Assembly: GCA_002336895.1 (NCBI GenBank)
Contig: DDFC01000022.1
Span: forward strand, 1-64,000
Length of the DNA: 64,000 nucleotides
From: Verrucomicrobiaceae bacterium UBA1938
Lineage (GTDB): Bacteria; Verrucomicrobiota; Verrucomicrobiia; Verrucomicrobiales; Verrucomicrobiaceae
Reading direction: 5' to 3'
Part shown: piece by piece, positions 22,550 to 32,320 of the stretch
How positions within the stretch are numbered: position 1 is the stretch's first letter
Layout of the letters: each line of letters opens with the position of its first letter
Notes under the pieces: generated by a model
What the model was told of the DNA's origin: nothing
The model's database searches: none
Seen by the model: the letters and a program-made list of their open reading frames with translations, nothing else
Position numbers and translations under genes: made by a program

Positions 22550-25303
22550 TCAGGCATCCTGTTTTTTCAGCAGCACGATGGACAAGCCAAGGATGAACAC
22601 CACCGCCGCCACCAACGGCCAGAAGGATTGGTGCAGGCTGGAGAAGCCCAGGGCTTTGTTGAACACACCGCGGCTGATGTTGAGAAAATAGGTGGCAGGC
22701 TGAATCCGGCCGATGAAAAGACCGCCCCCCTCCAGCGAAGACACCGGATTCAAGAGCCCGGCAAACTGCACAACCGGTATGATGGTGCCGATGAGAGTGA
22801 CGAAGATGGCCGCGATCTGGCTGCGCGTGAAAGTGGAGCAGAACAAACCCAGACCAGTCGAAAACACCACAAACAGCAGCGCCGCCAGGGCGAAGGTCGG
22901 AAGACTGCCTTTGAGCGGCACGCCAAAAACCGTGACGGCCAGCAGCGTGAGCAGCCCGAAATTCAGCATGGCCAGCAGCACATAGGGCAGTTGTTTGCCG
23001 AGCAGAAATTCACTGCGCGTGACCGGGGTGACGTAGAGGTTGATGATCGACCCCAGCTCCTTTTCACGCACGACAGACAGAGCGGCGAGCATCGCGGGAA
23101 TCATCAGCAGGAGCATCGGGATCACCGACGGCACCATGGATGGCAGGCTGGCCACATCAGGGTTGTAGCGGTAGCGCGTCTCGATTCCGGCCGGACCGGT
23201 CCCGGCATTCTGACCCAGCCTGCGCTGCGAGACATCCAGCAGCCAGCTCTGATGCATGCCATGCACATACGCCTGCACCGTCTCGGCGCGAGCAGGCATG
23301 GAGCCGTCCACCCAGGCTGCGATCTGCACGGGAGAGCCGCGCTCCAGGTTTCTGGCAAAGTTGGGAGGGATCTCGATGGCCAGCGCAAGCTCGCCAGAAC
23401 GCATCCGCTGGTCCAGATCTGCATAGCCGGTGATCGGCGGACGTTCGATGAAGTAGCGCGAACCCGACAAGTTGAGCGCATAGTTCTGGCTCAGGCCGGT
23501 CTGGTCACGATCCAGCACGGCATAGGTCAGGTTTTCCACGTCCAAGCTCATGCCATAGCCAAAGACGAACATCAGAATCACCGATCCGAGCAAGGCCATG
23601 GTGGCGCGAACCGGATCGCGCTTGAGTTCCAGCGCTTCACGCAGGCTGTAGCTCCATGCGCGCCGCCAGCTGAACACTTTCCGGCTGGCGCGCGCGGCCG
23701 GTGCCATCGGAAGCGCCGGTGTCTCCACCTCCACGGCAGACGTCTGAACTCCCTGCGGGTCGCTTTCCTTCAAATAGCCGATGAACGCATCTTCCAGCGA
23801 GGCAGCGCCACGCCTGCGGACGAGCTCGGCGGGAGAATCCGTGGCCAGCACTCTGCCCGCATTCATCAGCGAGATGCGGTCACAGCGCCCGGCTTCGTTC
23901 ATGAAATGCGTGGAGATGAAAATCGTGACCTGATCATTGCGGGAGAGATCGATCATCAGCTGCCACAGGATGTCCCGGGCGATGGGGTCCACGCCCGAAG
24001 TAGGCTCGTCCAAGATCAGCAGCTCCGGCTTGTGCACCATCGCCACGGCGAGCGACAGGCGCTGGCGGATGCCCAGCGGCAGGCTGTCTGGCATGGCATC
24101 CAGCAGCGATGCCAGGCCAAAGCGCCGGGTCATCTCAGCGACACGCGCAGGAATCTCCACCTCCGGCACCGAAAACAGCCGTGCGTGCAGCACGAGGTTC
24201 TGCTCCACCGTCAGCTCCGAATACAACGAGAACCCCTGCGACATGTAGCCGACGCGCCGTCGCGTCGTGATGTCCTTGGGATCGACCTCATGCCCCAGCA
24301 GCGTCGCACGCCCCTCGCTCGTCGGCAGCAGGCCGGTCAGCATCTTCATCGTGGTGGACTTGCCGCAGCCGTTTGACCCGATGAAGCCGAAGATTTCACC
24401 GCGCCGAATACGAAAGCTGACATGATCCACCGCAGTGAAGCTGCCAAACCGCCGGGTGAGGTCCGTGGCTTCGATGGCAATCTCTGCGCTGGCATCGGCA
24501 GTGAGCGGCGGAATCGAAACCTCACGGTGGCCGCGCTGCAGCTCCTCAGGCAGCAAGGCAATGAACGCGGCATCGAGCGACTCCTTCTGGGAGCGAGCCA
24601 GCAGCTCTGCAGGCGTGCCTGTGGCCAGCACCCGGCCCGCATTCATGGCCACCAGCCAGTCAAAACTCTGCGCCTCCTCCATGTAAGCCGTGGCGACTAT
24701 CACGCTCATGCCGCTGCGCTCGTCCCGGATGTGCTGGATCAGCTCCCAGAACTGCGCCCGCGACAACGGGTCCACACCGGTTGTAGGCTCATCGAGAATC
24801 AACAGATCGGGATCGTGAATCAACGCGCAGCACAAGCCCAGCTTCTGCTTCATCCCGCCGGACAGCTTCCCCGCCGGACGTGACAAAAAGGGCAGCAGCC
24901 CGGTGCTGCGCGTCAGTTCGTCAATGCGGTGGCGGCGCTCGGCCGCATCGTGCCCGAAGAGCCTGCCAAAGAACTGCAGATTCTCCTCCACCGACAGCGT
25001 GGGATACAGATTTTTGCCAAGCCCCTGCGGCATGTAGGCGATGTGCGGGCAGACCTGCTCTCGATGGCGCACCCCAGCCATGTCGCCGCCGAGAACCTCG
25101 ACGCGCCCCTGCTGCACTTTGCGTGAACCTGCCATCAGCGCCAGCAGGCTGGATTTGCCCACGCCATCCGGGCCGATCACCCCCACCATCTGTCCTGCAG
25201 GCACATCCAGTGTGACGCCGGCAAGAGCGATGGTTTTGCCGTAGTCCAGACTGACATCCGTCAGGCGGGCGACAGACTCGGAGCTGGACTGCACCGGGCT
25301 CAT
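22550..25303 (-). CDS. rbbA: Fused ABC transporter, two ATPase domains plus ABC-2 permease (RbbA/YhiH-like)
   Basis: The 917-residue product has two nucleotide-binding domains followed by a membrane domain. The first has Walker A GPDGVGKSS, signature LSGGMKQ and Walker B LLILDEPTTGVDP. The second has Walker A GSNGCGKST, a degenerate signature LPLGIRQRLS and Walker B LLILDEPTSGVDP. The C-terminal 370 residues form an ABC-2 permease with VREKELGSIINLYVTPV. The arrangement is that of E. coli RbbA, named as a ribosome-associated ATPase but probably part of an exporter. The ATG at 25303 overlaps the adaptor stop as ATGA, and the stop is two bases before the YhhJ-like start, so all three genes are tightly coupled. 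Confidence 0.92.
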   Translation of the reverse strand: MSPVQSSSESVARLTDVSLDYGKTIALAGVTLDVPAGQMVGVIGPDGVGKSSLLALMAGSRKVQQGRVEVLGGDMAGVRHREQVCPHIAYMPQGLGKNLYPTLSVEENLQFFGRLFGHDAAERRHRIDELTRSTGLLPFLSRPAGKLSGGMKQKLGLCCALIHDPDLLILDEPTTGVDPLSRAQFWELIQHIRDERSGMSVIVATAYMEEAQSFDWLVAMNAGRVLATGTPAELLARSQKESLDAAFIALLPEELQRGHREVSIPPLTADASAEIAIEATDLTRRFGSFTAVDHVSFRIRRGEIFGFIGSNGCGKSTTMKMLTGLLPTSEGRATLLGHEVDPKDITTRRRVGYMSQGFSLYSELTVEQNLVLHARLFSVPEVEIPARVAEMTRRFGLASLLDAMPDSLPLGIRQRLSLAVAMVHKPELLILDEPTSGVDPIARDILWQLMIDLSRNDQVTIFISTHFMNEAGRCDRISLMNAGRVLATDSPAELVRRRGAASLEDAFIGYLKESDPQGVQTSAVEVETPALPMAPAARASRKVFSWRRAWSYSLREALELKRDPVRATMALLGSVILMFVFGYGMSLDVENLTYAVLDRDQTGLSQNYALNLSGSRYFIERPPITGYADLDQRMRSGELALAIEIPPNFARNLERGSPVQIAAWVDGSMPARAETVQAYVHGMHQSWLLDVSQRRLGQNAGTGPAGIETRYRYNPDVASLPSMVPSVIPMLLLMIPAMLAALSVVREKELGSIINLYVTPVTRSEFLLGKQLPYVLLAMLNFGLLTLLAVTVFGVPLKGSLPTFALAALLFVVFSTGLGLFCSTFTRSQIAAIFVTLIGTIIPVVQFAGLLNPVSSLEGGGLFIGRIQPATYFLNISRGVFNKALGFSSLHQSFWPLVAAVVFILGLSIVLLKKQDA

Positions 25304-26445
25304 TGCGGCACCTTGACGGCCAGGTTCGCCGGCCACTCCGCTTTCGCGTCGAGTTTGATCCACGCCACTCCCGGCAGGCCTGTCTTGACCAGCTTCAGGT
25401 TCTTTTGCAGCAGCGGGCGCGCGAACTGCGCTTTGACGCGAAACATCAGCTTCTGCCGCTCGCTCGCTGTTTCCACCGTCTTGGGTGTGAATTGGGCGAC
25501 ACTGGCCACATAGGACACCTGCGCCGGGATCACATATTGCGGCGCAGCGTCCAGGATCACACGCACTTCGCTGCCCAGCGCCACTTTGCCAACTGATGTC
25601 TCGGGAAGAAAAAAGGTCAGATAGACATCGCTTAGATCGACCAGATTGAGAACCTTGCCGCCGGAGGCCAGAACCTCGCCGGGTTGTGCCACGCGGTACT
25701 GCACACGGCCTTCACGCGGGGACTTGAGCTGGCAGTCCAGGATGTCCGCCTCGATGCTGGCGGTGGTCGCCTTGCCAGCAGTCACAGCGGAGCTGGCCCC
25801 TATGACCTGGGCTTCCGCTGCCTTGATCGCCGCCTGGGCGGCGGCCTCCTGGGCTTTCGCAGCCGTCACCGCAGCCTCGGCACCATTCAATCTGGCAAGA
25901 TCATCGTCGTTTTCCTGCATGGATATCGCTCCGCTGGCAGCCAGCGCCTTGGTGCGCGCAAAACGGCTCCTGGCGGCTCCCAGCTCTGCCTGGCGCTGGG
26001 CGGTCGCGGCCTGCGCAGCAAGCAGGTCGCTCTGCCGTGCGGCCACCTGGGCCTCGGCACTGGCGACTGCGGTGACGGCCTGCTGAAGCTGGGCTTTCGC
26101 CGCGTCGCACTGCGCATTGAGCACATCCACCTGCATCTGCGCCAGCAGCTGCCCGGCCTGCACAAAGTCCCCCTCGTCCACCAAGATATTCTGCACACGT
26201 CCGGCCAGCTTGGTGGCGATGTCGATCTCCGTGGCTTCCACGCGCCCGTTTCCGCTGACAAAGCCAGGGCCGGGCCCTGAAGGTTTTAATTCGATCCACA
26301 GCACGCCCGCAATCACGACCACCAGGACAGCCATGACCGCCGCAACCCAATGGCGCTTGAGAAGAAACATCATGTCCTTTCCCGAGCCCCCGCTTGCCTG
26401 AACTGCAGGTGAAACGGATGCGCTTTCGGGAGCAGGCGGTGTCAT
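25300..26445 (-). CDS. yhiI: HlyD-family periplasmic adaptor (YhiI-like)
   Basis: The 381-residue product has an N-terminal membrane anchor (about residues 30-50), a lipoyl/barrel-sandwich segment starting GNGRVEATEIDIATKLAGRV, and a long Ala/Gln/Glu-rich coiled-coil hairpin. The returning half-motif ESPREGRVQYRV-like region (here LKSPREGRVQYRV) and a beta-barrel end complete it. It should link the inner-membrane transporter to an outer-membrane exit. No TolC-type gene is in the window. The start at 26445 is a choice among several in-frame ATG codons (26511, 26445, 26373). It leads the operon. Confidence 0.88.
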   Translation of the reverse strand: MTPPAPESASVSPAVQASGGSGKDMMFLLKRHWVAAVMAVLVVVIAGVLWIELKPSGPGPGFVSGNGRVEATEIDIATKLAGRVQNILVDEGDFVQAGQLLAQMQVDVLNAQCDAAKAQLQQAVTAVASAEAQVAARQSDLLAAQAATAQRQAELGAARSRFARTKALAASGAISMQENDDDLARLNGAEAAVTAAKAQEAAAQAAIKAAEAQVIGASSAVTAGKATTASIEADILDCQLKSPREGRVQYRVAQPGEVLASGGKVLNLVDLSDVYLTFFLPETSVGKVALGSEVRVILDAAPQYVIPAQVSYVASVAQFTPKTVETASERQKLMFRVKAQFARPLLQKNLKLVKTGLPGVAWIKLDAKAEWPANLAVKVPQ

Positions 26446-26931
26446 GTGTGTCGATAGATTGGAATGCTCACAAAATCCACCTTGTTCCAAGCCACTAAAC
26501 TGCTCATTCATGCGCCATTCTTGCAGCCGAATGACAGCCCTCATCCCAGTCTTTCAGGAGTGAACGGCCTGATGCCGGCGAGCTTTGATCCGGGCGCAGT
26601 CTGCATCGGCCCCATGGCTGCGCAGGCGTGGCGGATTCCCCGCAAGCGCTGTCGAGGCACACGGACATTTCGCCCGACGCCATGCAGGCAGCGCACTGCA
26701 TCTGCCCGCCTTTTCAGGAAGAAGCACGCAGCAGACATCCGCACGTGCAGGCAAATATTATTCTACGCCCGGCGGGGAGTTTGCAGGCGTAGAGTGCAAG
26801 ATGCGGCGGGGCTGTGGCGTTCGCCTCATCCCCCCAAAGAGCATGCCCGGCCTCCCCTGCGAAAGGTTAAAATCGCATTGAAGCCGGGCGCGTGCTCACG
26901 ATGATTTGATTTCCATCCTCTTCCCAACTCC
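26446..26931. other. Intergenic region between divergent operons, nothing recognised
   Basis: This region of 486 bases separates the export operon (minus) and the beta-propeller genes (plus) and must contain both promoters. Open frames across it have no protein-like composition. I saw no clear repeat, operator or small RNA. Confidence 0.5.
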
Positions 26932-29220
26932 ATGCACCACCGACCCCGCCCCTCCTATGGCCGCCTGCTGGCCGCCACGCTGGCCCTGACCGGAATCTCC
27001 CAGGCGAATGACTGGACCAACTGGCGCGGCCCGCTCCAAAACGGCGTGAGCCTTGAGCATTACACCAAGGCTGGAAAGCTGGACGAAAAGCCCGCCTGGA
27101 GCGCCCCCATCCGCAGCCGTGGCACACCCGTGGTGGTGGATGGCAAGGTCATCCTCTGGGGCTACAAAGGTGAAACCTCCGATCTCATCGAGCTGATCAG
27201 CTGCCTCGATGCCAAGACCGGCAAGATCCTCTGGCAGCACGAGATCCCCGACTACCTCAGCGACTCCATCTACAACCGCTACGCCATCGGCGCCCCCACC
27301 GTCGATCCTGAGACCAAGCGCATCTACCTGACCAGCAATGCGGGCAATTTCCTCTGCTATGAGCTGGACGGCACCAAGGTGTTTGAGATTCCGCTCATGG
27401 AAGAATACGGCCGCATGACCTTCCCGAACTCCCGCGTGGGCAGCCCGGTGATCGAGGGCGAGTTCGTCATCATCCACTTCATCTTCTCCAACTGGGGCGC
27501 CGACGGCCCTGCCGCCGACCGTGTGTACGGCTTTGACAAAAAGACCGGCGAACTGGCCTGGTGGACCCTCCCCGGCGTGAGCCCGCCCGTGGACAGCTCC
27601 TTCTCCACCCCCGTGCTGGAAACTCGCGACGGCAAGCGCGTGGCCTACTTCACCACCGGCTGCGGCAACATCGTCTGTGTGAACACGCACAACGGCAAGC
27701 CCTACTGGAAGATGCCCATCTGCAAAAACGGCGTGAACCCCTCCGTGGTCCTGCACAAGGGCAACCTCATCGCCATTCATGGAGACGAGAACGTGGACAA
27801 CTCCGAGAAGGGCCGCATGGTCTGCATCAAGCTCCCTGAGAAGCTCACCGCCCCGGTGCCGCCTGCTCTCGAAGCCACCACGCTGGAGCCCAGCGCAGAA
27901 GTCTGGCGCAACCCCATCGGCGCCACCAGCAGCTCCCCTGTCATCGTGGGCGACGTGATCTATCAGCTCACCGACGGTGCCGAGCTCTACGCCATCGACG
28001 CCAACACCGGTGCCGACCTCTGGAAGCTCAAGCTCAGCAACGCCAACCTGCACTCCTCCCCTCTCTACGTGGACGGCCTGCTCTACTGCCCCATGCTTGA
28101 TGGCAAGCTGGTGGTGGTGAAGCCCGGCAAGACCTCCGGCGAAGTGGTGCAGGAGATCAAGCTCGGCGAAAACGTGCAGTGCCTCGGCGCCCCCACCGTG
28201 TGCGACGGCACCCTCTACGTGACGACCACCGAAGCCTTCCACGCCTTCCCGATCCCAAACAAGGGCATCAAGACGGACGCCGCCCCCGTGGTGGAAATGC
28301 CCAAGGCCGGCAAGGCCGTGGCGCTGCAGATCATCCCGGCTGAAACCGTGATCATGACCGGCCACAAGCAGTCCTTCCGCGTGCGCAGCGTGGACGCAGC
28401 AGGCTTCCTGGTGAATCCCGACGTCAAAGGCGTGAAGTGGGAAAGCTTCATCCCCCCGACCGCCAAGGTGAAAGCCACGATGGACGGCAAGTTCAACGAC
28501 GCAGGCGAGCTCGTCGTGGCCCCTGACGCCAAGTCCAGCGCAGGCGCCTTCAAGGCCACCGCTCCGGACGGCACCTTTGGCACCATCCGCGGCCGCGCCC
28601 TGCGCAACCTGCCGCTGGTGGAAAACTTTGACGAATACGACCTCAAGGACGAGCAGCCCACGGAGAAGATCATGTTTGCCTACCCGCCCCTTCCCTGGAT
28701 CGGCGCACGCTTCAAATTCGACGTCCGCGAAATCGTCGGCGCTCCTGGCAACAAGGTCTTTGCCAAGACCTTCGACCGCCTGCTCTTCCAGCGCGCCACC
28801 GTCTTCGTGGCCCCCTCCAACCTCTCCAACTACTCCATGCAGGCAGACGTGATGACGGACGGCAGCGCCCGCTCCAAGTCCGACATCGGCCTCATCAACC
28901 AGCGCTATCTCATCTGCGTCCGTGGCAATGCCGGCAAGCTGGAGGTCAGCTCCAACCCCGAGCGCCTCAAGCAGGAAGTGCCCTTCAAGGTCGTGGCCAA
29001 CACCTGGTACACCCTGAAGACCAAGGTGGACGTGGCCAAGGACGGCAGCGGTGTCATCATGGCCAAGATCTGGGACAAAGCCCAGCCCGAGCCCGCCGCC
29101 TGGACCATCGAAGTGAAGGTGCCCCGCGCCCACAAGAACGGCTCCCCTGGCATTTTCGCCCTGACGCCGATGAACCAGAAGCGTGTGTATCTCGACAACC
29201 TGAGCGTCACCCCGAACTGA
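26932..29220 (+). CDS. Secreted PQQ-type beta-propeller protein with C-terminal beta-rich domain
   Basis: After a signal peptide ending near SQAND, the 762-residue product has a WTNWRGP segment and repeated blades of the form DAKTGKILWQHEI, DKKTGELAWWTL and DANTGADLWKLKL. These are the Trp-containing repeats of PQQ-like propellers. The last 230 or so residues (from about LPLVENFDEYDL) resemble a concanavalin-like jelly-roll. No PQQ-dehydrogenase catalytic residues were identified, so a binding or assembly role is as likely as enzymatic activity. The next gene, 40 bases downstream, encodes another propeller, probably in the same transcript. Confidence 0.87.
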   Translation: MHHRPRPSYGRLLAATLALTGISQANDWTNWRGPLQNGVSLEHYTKAGKLDEKPAWSAPIRSRGTPVVVDGKVILWGYKGETSDLIELISCLDAKTGKILWQHEIPDYLSDSIYNRYAIGAPTVDPETKRIYLTSNAGNFLCYELDGTKVFEIPLMEEYGRMTFPNSRVGSPVIEGEFVIIHFIFSNWGADGPAADRVYGFDKKTGELAWWTLPGVSPPVDSSFSTPVLETRDGKRVAYFTTGCGNIVCVNTHNGKPYWKMPICKNGVNPSVVLHKGNLIAIHGDENVDNSEKGRMVCIKLPEKLTAPVPPALEATTLEPSAEVWRNPIGATSSSPVIVGDVIYQLTDGAELYAIDANTGADLWKLKLSNANLHSSPLYVDGLLYCPMLDGKLVVVKPGKTSGEVVQEIKLGENVQCLGAPTVCDGTLYVTTTEAFHAFPIPNKGIKTDAAPVVEMPKAGKAVALQIIPAETVIMTGHKQSFRVRSVDAAGFLVNPDVKGVKWESFIPPTAKVKATMDGKFNDAGELVVAPDAKSSAGAFKATAPDGTFGTIRGRALRNLPLVENFDEYDLKDEQPTEKIMFAYPPLPWIGARFKFDVREIVGAPGNKVFAKTFDRLLFQRATVFVAPSNLSNYSMQADVMTDGSARSKSDIGLINQRYLICVRGNAGKLEVSSNPERLKQEVPFKVVANTWYTLKTKVDVAKDGSGVIMAKIWDKAQPEPAAWTIEVKVPRAHKNGSPGIFALTPMNQKRVYLDNLSVTPN

Positions 29221-29260
29221 TCCGCCGCCCTTTCAAACCCAACTGCTTTCAACGTCATAC

Positions 29261-30895
29261 ATGAGAACGAAACTCACACCCATCCTCGCTGCGGCTCTGG
29301 CTGCCACAGCAGCCCTGAACGCCGCCGACTACACACAGTGGGGTGGCGGCAACACCCGCAACATGGTGTCTGACGAAAAAGGTCTGCCCACCGACTTCAA
29401 CCCCGGCAAGAAATACGGCCCCAAGGCCGCGCCGAAGGTAGCCGGACGCCTCCGCCCCAACGCCCAGGACGCCAACAAGGCCCCTGGCGCCGAGGACATC
29501 GACATGAGCACCACCAAGAACTGCCTCTGGGTGGCCAAGCTGGGCTCCCAGACCTACGGCACCCCCATGGTCGCCAACGGCCAGGTCTTTGTGGGCACCA
29601 ACAATGAGTCCCCCCGCGACCCCAAGAGCGTTGGCGACCGCGGCATCATGATGGTGTTTGATGAGTACACCGGCCAGTTCAAATGGCAGATGGTCTCCCC
29701 CAAGATGGGCAGCGGCAAGGTCAATGACTGGGAATACCTCGGCATCTGCGCCAGCCCCACCGTGGTGGGTGACAAGGCCTACGTGCCCAGCAACCGCTGC
29801 CAGATCGTCTGCCTGGACGTCAAAGGCATGTCCAACGGCAACCAGGGCATGCAGGACGAAGGTGCCTTCATGGCTCCTCTGGACAAGGACGGCAAGCCCA
29901 CCGCCCCGCTTACCCCTGGCGATACCGATGCCGACATCCTCTGGGTGTACGACATGTACAAAGAACTCGGCGTCTTCCAGCACAACGCCACCGCCGGCTA
30001 CCCGCTGGTGATCGATGGCAAGGTCTTCGTTCCCACCTGCAACGGCGTGGACTGGACCCACACCAACATCCCCGCCCCGAACTCCCCCAGCTTCATCATG
30101 CTGGACGCTGAGAACGGCACCCTCCTCGGCGAAATGGACCACGTGGCCTCCGAGCGCGTGCTGCACTGCTCCTGGTCCTCCCCCAACTCCGTGGATGTGG
30201 ACGGCAAGAAGCAGATCGTCTTCGCCGCCGGTGACGGCTGGGTGTACTCCATGGCCCCGGAAACCCACAAGGACGCTGAAGGCCTGGACATCCTGAACGA
30301 AAACTGGCGCTATGACGCCAACCCGCCCGAGTATCGCAAGAACTCCGCTGGCGAGCCCATCAAGTACGTCGAATACGACGGCCCCAGCGAGATCATCGCC
30401 ACCCCCACCATCGCTGATGGTCTGGTGTATGTGAACATCGGCCAGGACCCCGAGCACGGCGAAGGCGTCGGCTGCCTGAGCTGCATCGACCCCAAGGGCA
30501 AAGGCGATCTCACCGGCAAGGCCCTCTGGACCTTCAAAGGCATCGAGCGCACCATCTCCACCCCTGCGGTGAAGGACGGCCTCGTCTATGCTGCTGACTA
30601 CACCGGCCGCGTCTTCTGCCTCGACGCCAAGACCGGCAAGGAGTACTGGAAATTCGACACCAAAGGCCACATCTGGGCCAGCCCGCTGGTCGCTGACGGC
30701 AAAGTTTGGATCGGCAACGAAGAAGGCGAACTCTTCATCCTCGCCGAAGGCAAGGAGCTCAAGGAACTCGGCACCATCGAATTCCCCTCCCCGCTGCTCA
30801 GCTCCGTCGTGGCCGCCAACGGCGCCCTCTACGTGACCACCCACACCCACCTCTACTGCTTCAAAGAAGGCGCCAAGACGCCCGAGGCGAAGTAA
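29261..30895 (+). CDS. Secreted PQQ-type beta-propeller protein
   Basis: The 544-residue product has a cleavable signal peptide ending AALNAADYTQWGGG and propeller blades throughout, for example DAKTGKEYWKFDTKGHIWAS near the C-terminus and the DEYTGQFKWQMVSP segment. It is a paralogue of the preceding gene without the C-terminal extra domain. Planctomycetes and Verrucomicrobia encode many such proteins of unknown substrate. A strong terminator lies 30 bases after its stop, ending the two-gene unit. Confidence 0.87.
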   Translation: MRTKLTPILAAALAATAALNAADYTQWGGGNTRNMVSDEKGLPTDFNPGKKYGPKAAPKVAGRLRPNAQDANKAPGAEDIDMSTTKNCLWVAKLGSQTYGTPMVANGQVFVGTNNESPRDPKSVGDRGIMMVFDEYTGQFKWQMVSPKMGSGKVNDWEYLGICASPTVVGDKAYVPSNRCQIVCLDVKGMSNGNQGMQDEGAFMAPLDKDGKPTAPLTPGDTDADILWVYDMYKELGVFQHNATAGYPLVIDGKVFVPTCNGVDWTHTNIPAPNSPSFIMLDAENGTLLGEMDHVASERVLHCSWSSPNSVDVDGKKQIVFAAGDGWVYSMAPETHKDAEGLDILNENWRYDANPPEYRKNSAGEPIKYVEYDGPSEIIATPTIADGLVYVNIGQDPEHGEGVGCLSCIDPKGKGDLTGKALWTFKGIERTISTPAVKDGLVYAADYTGRVFCLDAKTGKEYWKFDTKGHIWASPLVADGKVWIGNEEGELFILAEGKELKELGTIEFPSPLLSSVVAANGALYVTTHTHLYCFKEGAKTPEAK

Positions 30896-30925
30896 GGAGA
30901 AGGCCACATAAAGTTCATCCCCAAA

Positions 30926-30953
30926 GGCGGACCGGAAACGGTCCGCCTTTTTT
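30926..30953 (+). terminator. Rho-independent terminator
   Basis: The stem GGCGGACCG / CGGTCCGCC around a short GAAA loop is followed by six T residues. It ends the propeller pair. The T-run touches the stop of the pseudogene on the opposite strand, and A residues before the stem mean it could work in both directions. Confidence 0.92.
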
Positions 30954-30954
30954 G

Positions 30955-31494
30955 TCACCGTCCTTCCGTAAACCGCAGGTAATACCCATCCGGTGCCAGC
31001 ACACGAAAGTCCCTCACGCCCCAAGGGCGCATGACAATGCCGGTGGTCACGGGCCAGCCTTTGTCTTTGAACTTTACGGTGGCGGCGTAGGCTTTCTCAA
31101 TGTCCGCCACCACGATGCCGATCTCGATGCCCACCCCCATGCCGCTGCCGGTCACCTTGCCATGAGAAGGATGCCCCGGGCCCAGTGCGCGGGATCGATG
31201 AAGATCAGCTCCGCATGCTCTGACTGGGCCTGAATGTAGCCTGGCTTGCGATACGTGACCTGAAAGCCGGCCACAGTGGCGAAGAAGGCCTCGTAGTCCT
31301 CCGTCCTCTTCGTGCCAGTTCCATGAAGACAAAGCCCGGCTTGCGCAGGGAGGGCGCGACTTTGGCCTCCTGCGGCTTTTCAGGCGCAGGATCGCCGCCG
31401 CCAGCCCATGCCAGTGGAGGACACAGCAAACGAGCGCAGCGGTGCTTCTGCACACTCTGCTCACATTCACGCGACGGACGGCCAGGGCATTCAT
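30955..31494 (-). pseudogene. Frameshifted glyoxalase/bleomycin-resistance (VOC) family remnant
   Basis: Conceptual joining of three frames gives a continuous VOC-like product. One frame supplies a PAPEKPQEAKVAP linker and RKPGFVFMEL. A second supplies TEDYEAFFATVAGFQVTYR and HAELIFIDPA. The third supplies GPGHPSHGKVTG, GVGIEIGIVVADIEKAY and the end VLAPDGYYLRFTEGR. The frame changes fall near 31310 and 31185, each explicable by one missing or added base. The N-terminus, possibly a signal peptide from 31494, is uncertain and may need another shift. Sequencing error is the alternative to true decay. Confidence 0.7.
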
Positions 31495-31642
31495 GCCCGT
31501 ACCTTTGAAGTCCGCCGGCCTCGCGCGCGGCTGAAGATGCCCTCACATGCGTGGAGAGGGATGACCACGAATTCACGCGCATGGTGCACGGGCGGGGCCC
31601 GCTTCGCGTCAATTCTCAGTCACTGCTCTGCTGCATGCAGCC

Positions 31643-32320
31643 TTACGCCGCCTGGAAGGTCTGGGTGCCACCGGCCAGAAGACCGTGCTCCACGCAGTAG
31701 CGGGCGATCTTGGCACCGGAGTCGATGCCGGTTTTCTTCCAGATGTTGTGCTTGTGCACAGAGACGGTCTTGGCGGAGAGGCTCAGGTCCAGGGAGATGG
31801 CCTTGAGGCTCTTGCCATGCGCCAGCTGCAGGAAGATTTCAAACTCGCGGCTGCTCAGCACCTTGTGCAGTTCCTTGCCGCCGGTGGGCAGTCTCACTGC
31901 ATTTTCGGCAAAGGACTGCGCCACGCTGCGGGAGAGGTATTTCTTGCCGCGCAGGGCGTAGTTGATGGCGGTGACGATTTCTCCTGGAGGAGAATCTTTG
32001 GCCACATAACCGCAGGCACCGGCCTTCAGGGCACGCTCGATCCAGAGCGCCTGAATGTGCATGCTGACGACGATACAGGCCGGAGAAGGCAGCGTGGCGG
32101 CAAAGTCTGCCAGCAGCGTCAGGCCGGAGCAGTCGGTCATTTCCAGGTCAATCAGAACGACATCGACGGTTTGTTTCGATGCGATCTCACGAGCTTTCTC
32201 AGCGCTGGTGGCCACCAGAATCTCGTAGTCTTTGAACATGAGGCGCAGGTACTGGCCCAGCGTCTCGGCAAACATGGCGTGGTCATCAACGAGCAAGATT
32301 TTTTTAGATACGGGAGTCAT
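31643..32320 (-). CDS. NarL/FixJ-type response regulator
   Basis: The 225-residue product has a full receiver domain with the acidic pair DD at 12-13, phosphoacceptor Asp58 in VVLIDLEMTD and the conserved Lys in GYVAKDS. A LuxR-type helix-turn-helix follows with LSSREFEIFLQLAHGKSLKAI and LSAKTVSVHKHNI. It should bind DNA after phosphorylation by a histidine kinase, which is not encoded nearby, so it may be an orphan or pair with a distant kinase. The start at 32320 places the receiver motif at the usual distance; an upstream in-frame start adds nine residues. Confidence 0.92.
   Translation of the reverse strand: MTPVSKKILLVDDHAMFAETLGQYLRLMFKDYEILVATSAEKAREIASKQTVDVVLIDLEMTDCSGLTLLADFAATLPSPACIVVSMHIQALWIERALKAGACGYVAKDSPPGEIVTAINYALRGKKYLSRSVAQSFAENAVRLPTGGKELHKVLSSREFEIFLQLAHGKSLKAISLDLSLSAKTVSVHKHNIWKKTGIDSGAKIARYCVEHGLLAGGTQTFQAA

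Noticed and set aside
26464..26904. Open frame between the export operon and the propeller genes
   Set aside because: No domain, poor composition and no start signal; treated as intergenic.
26896..29133. Long open frame on the minus strand opposite the first beta-propeller gene
   Set aside because: No signal peptide or motif; composition is that of an antisense shadow, while the plus frame has clear propeller blades.
29255..31024. Long open frame on the minus strand opposite the second beta-propeller gene
   Set aside because: Antisense shadow that also crosses the terminator and the pseudogene end.
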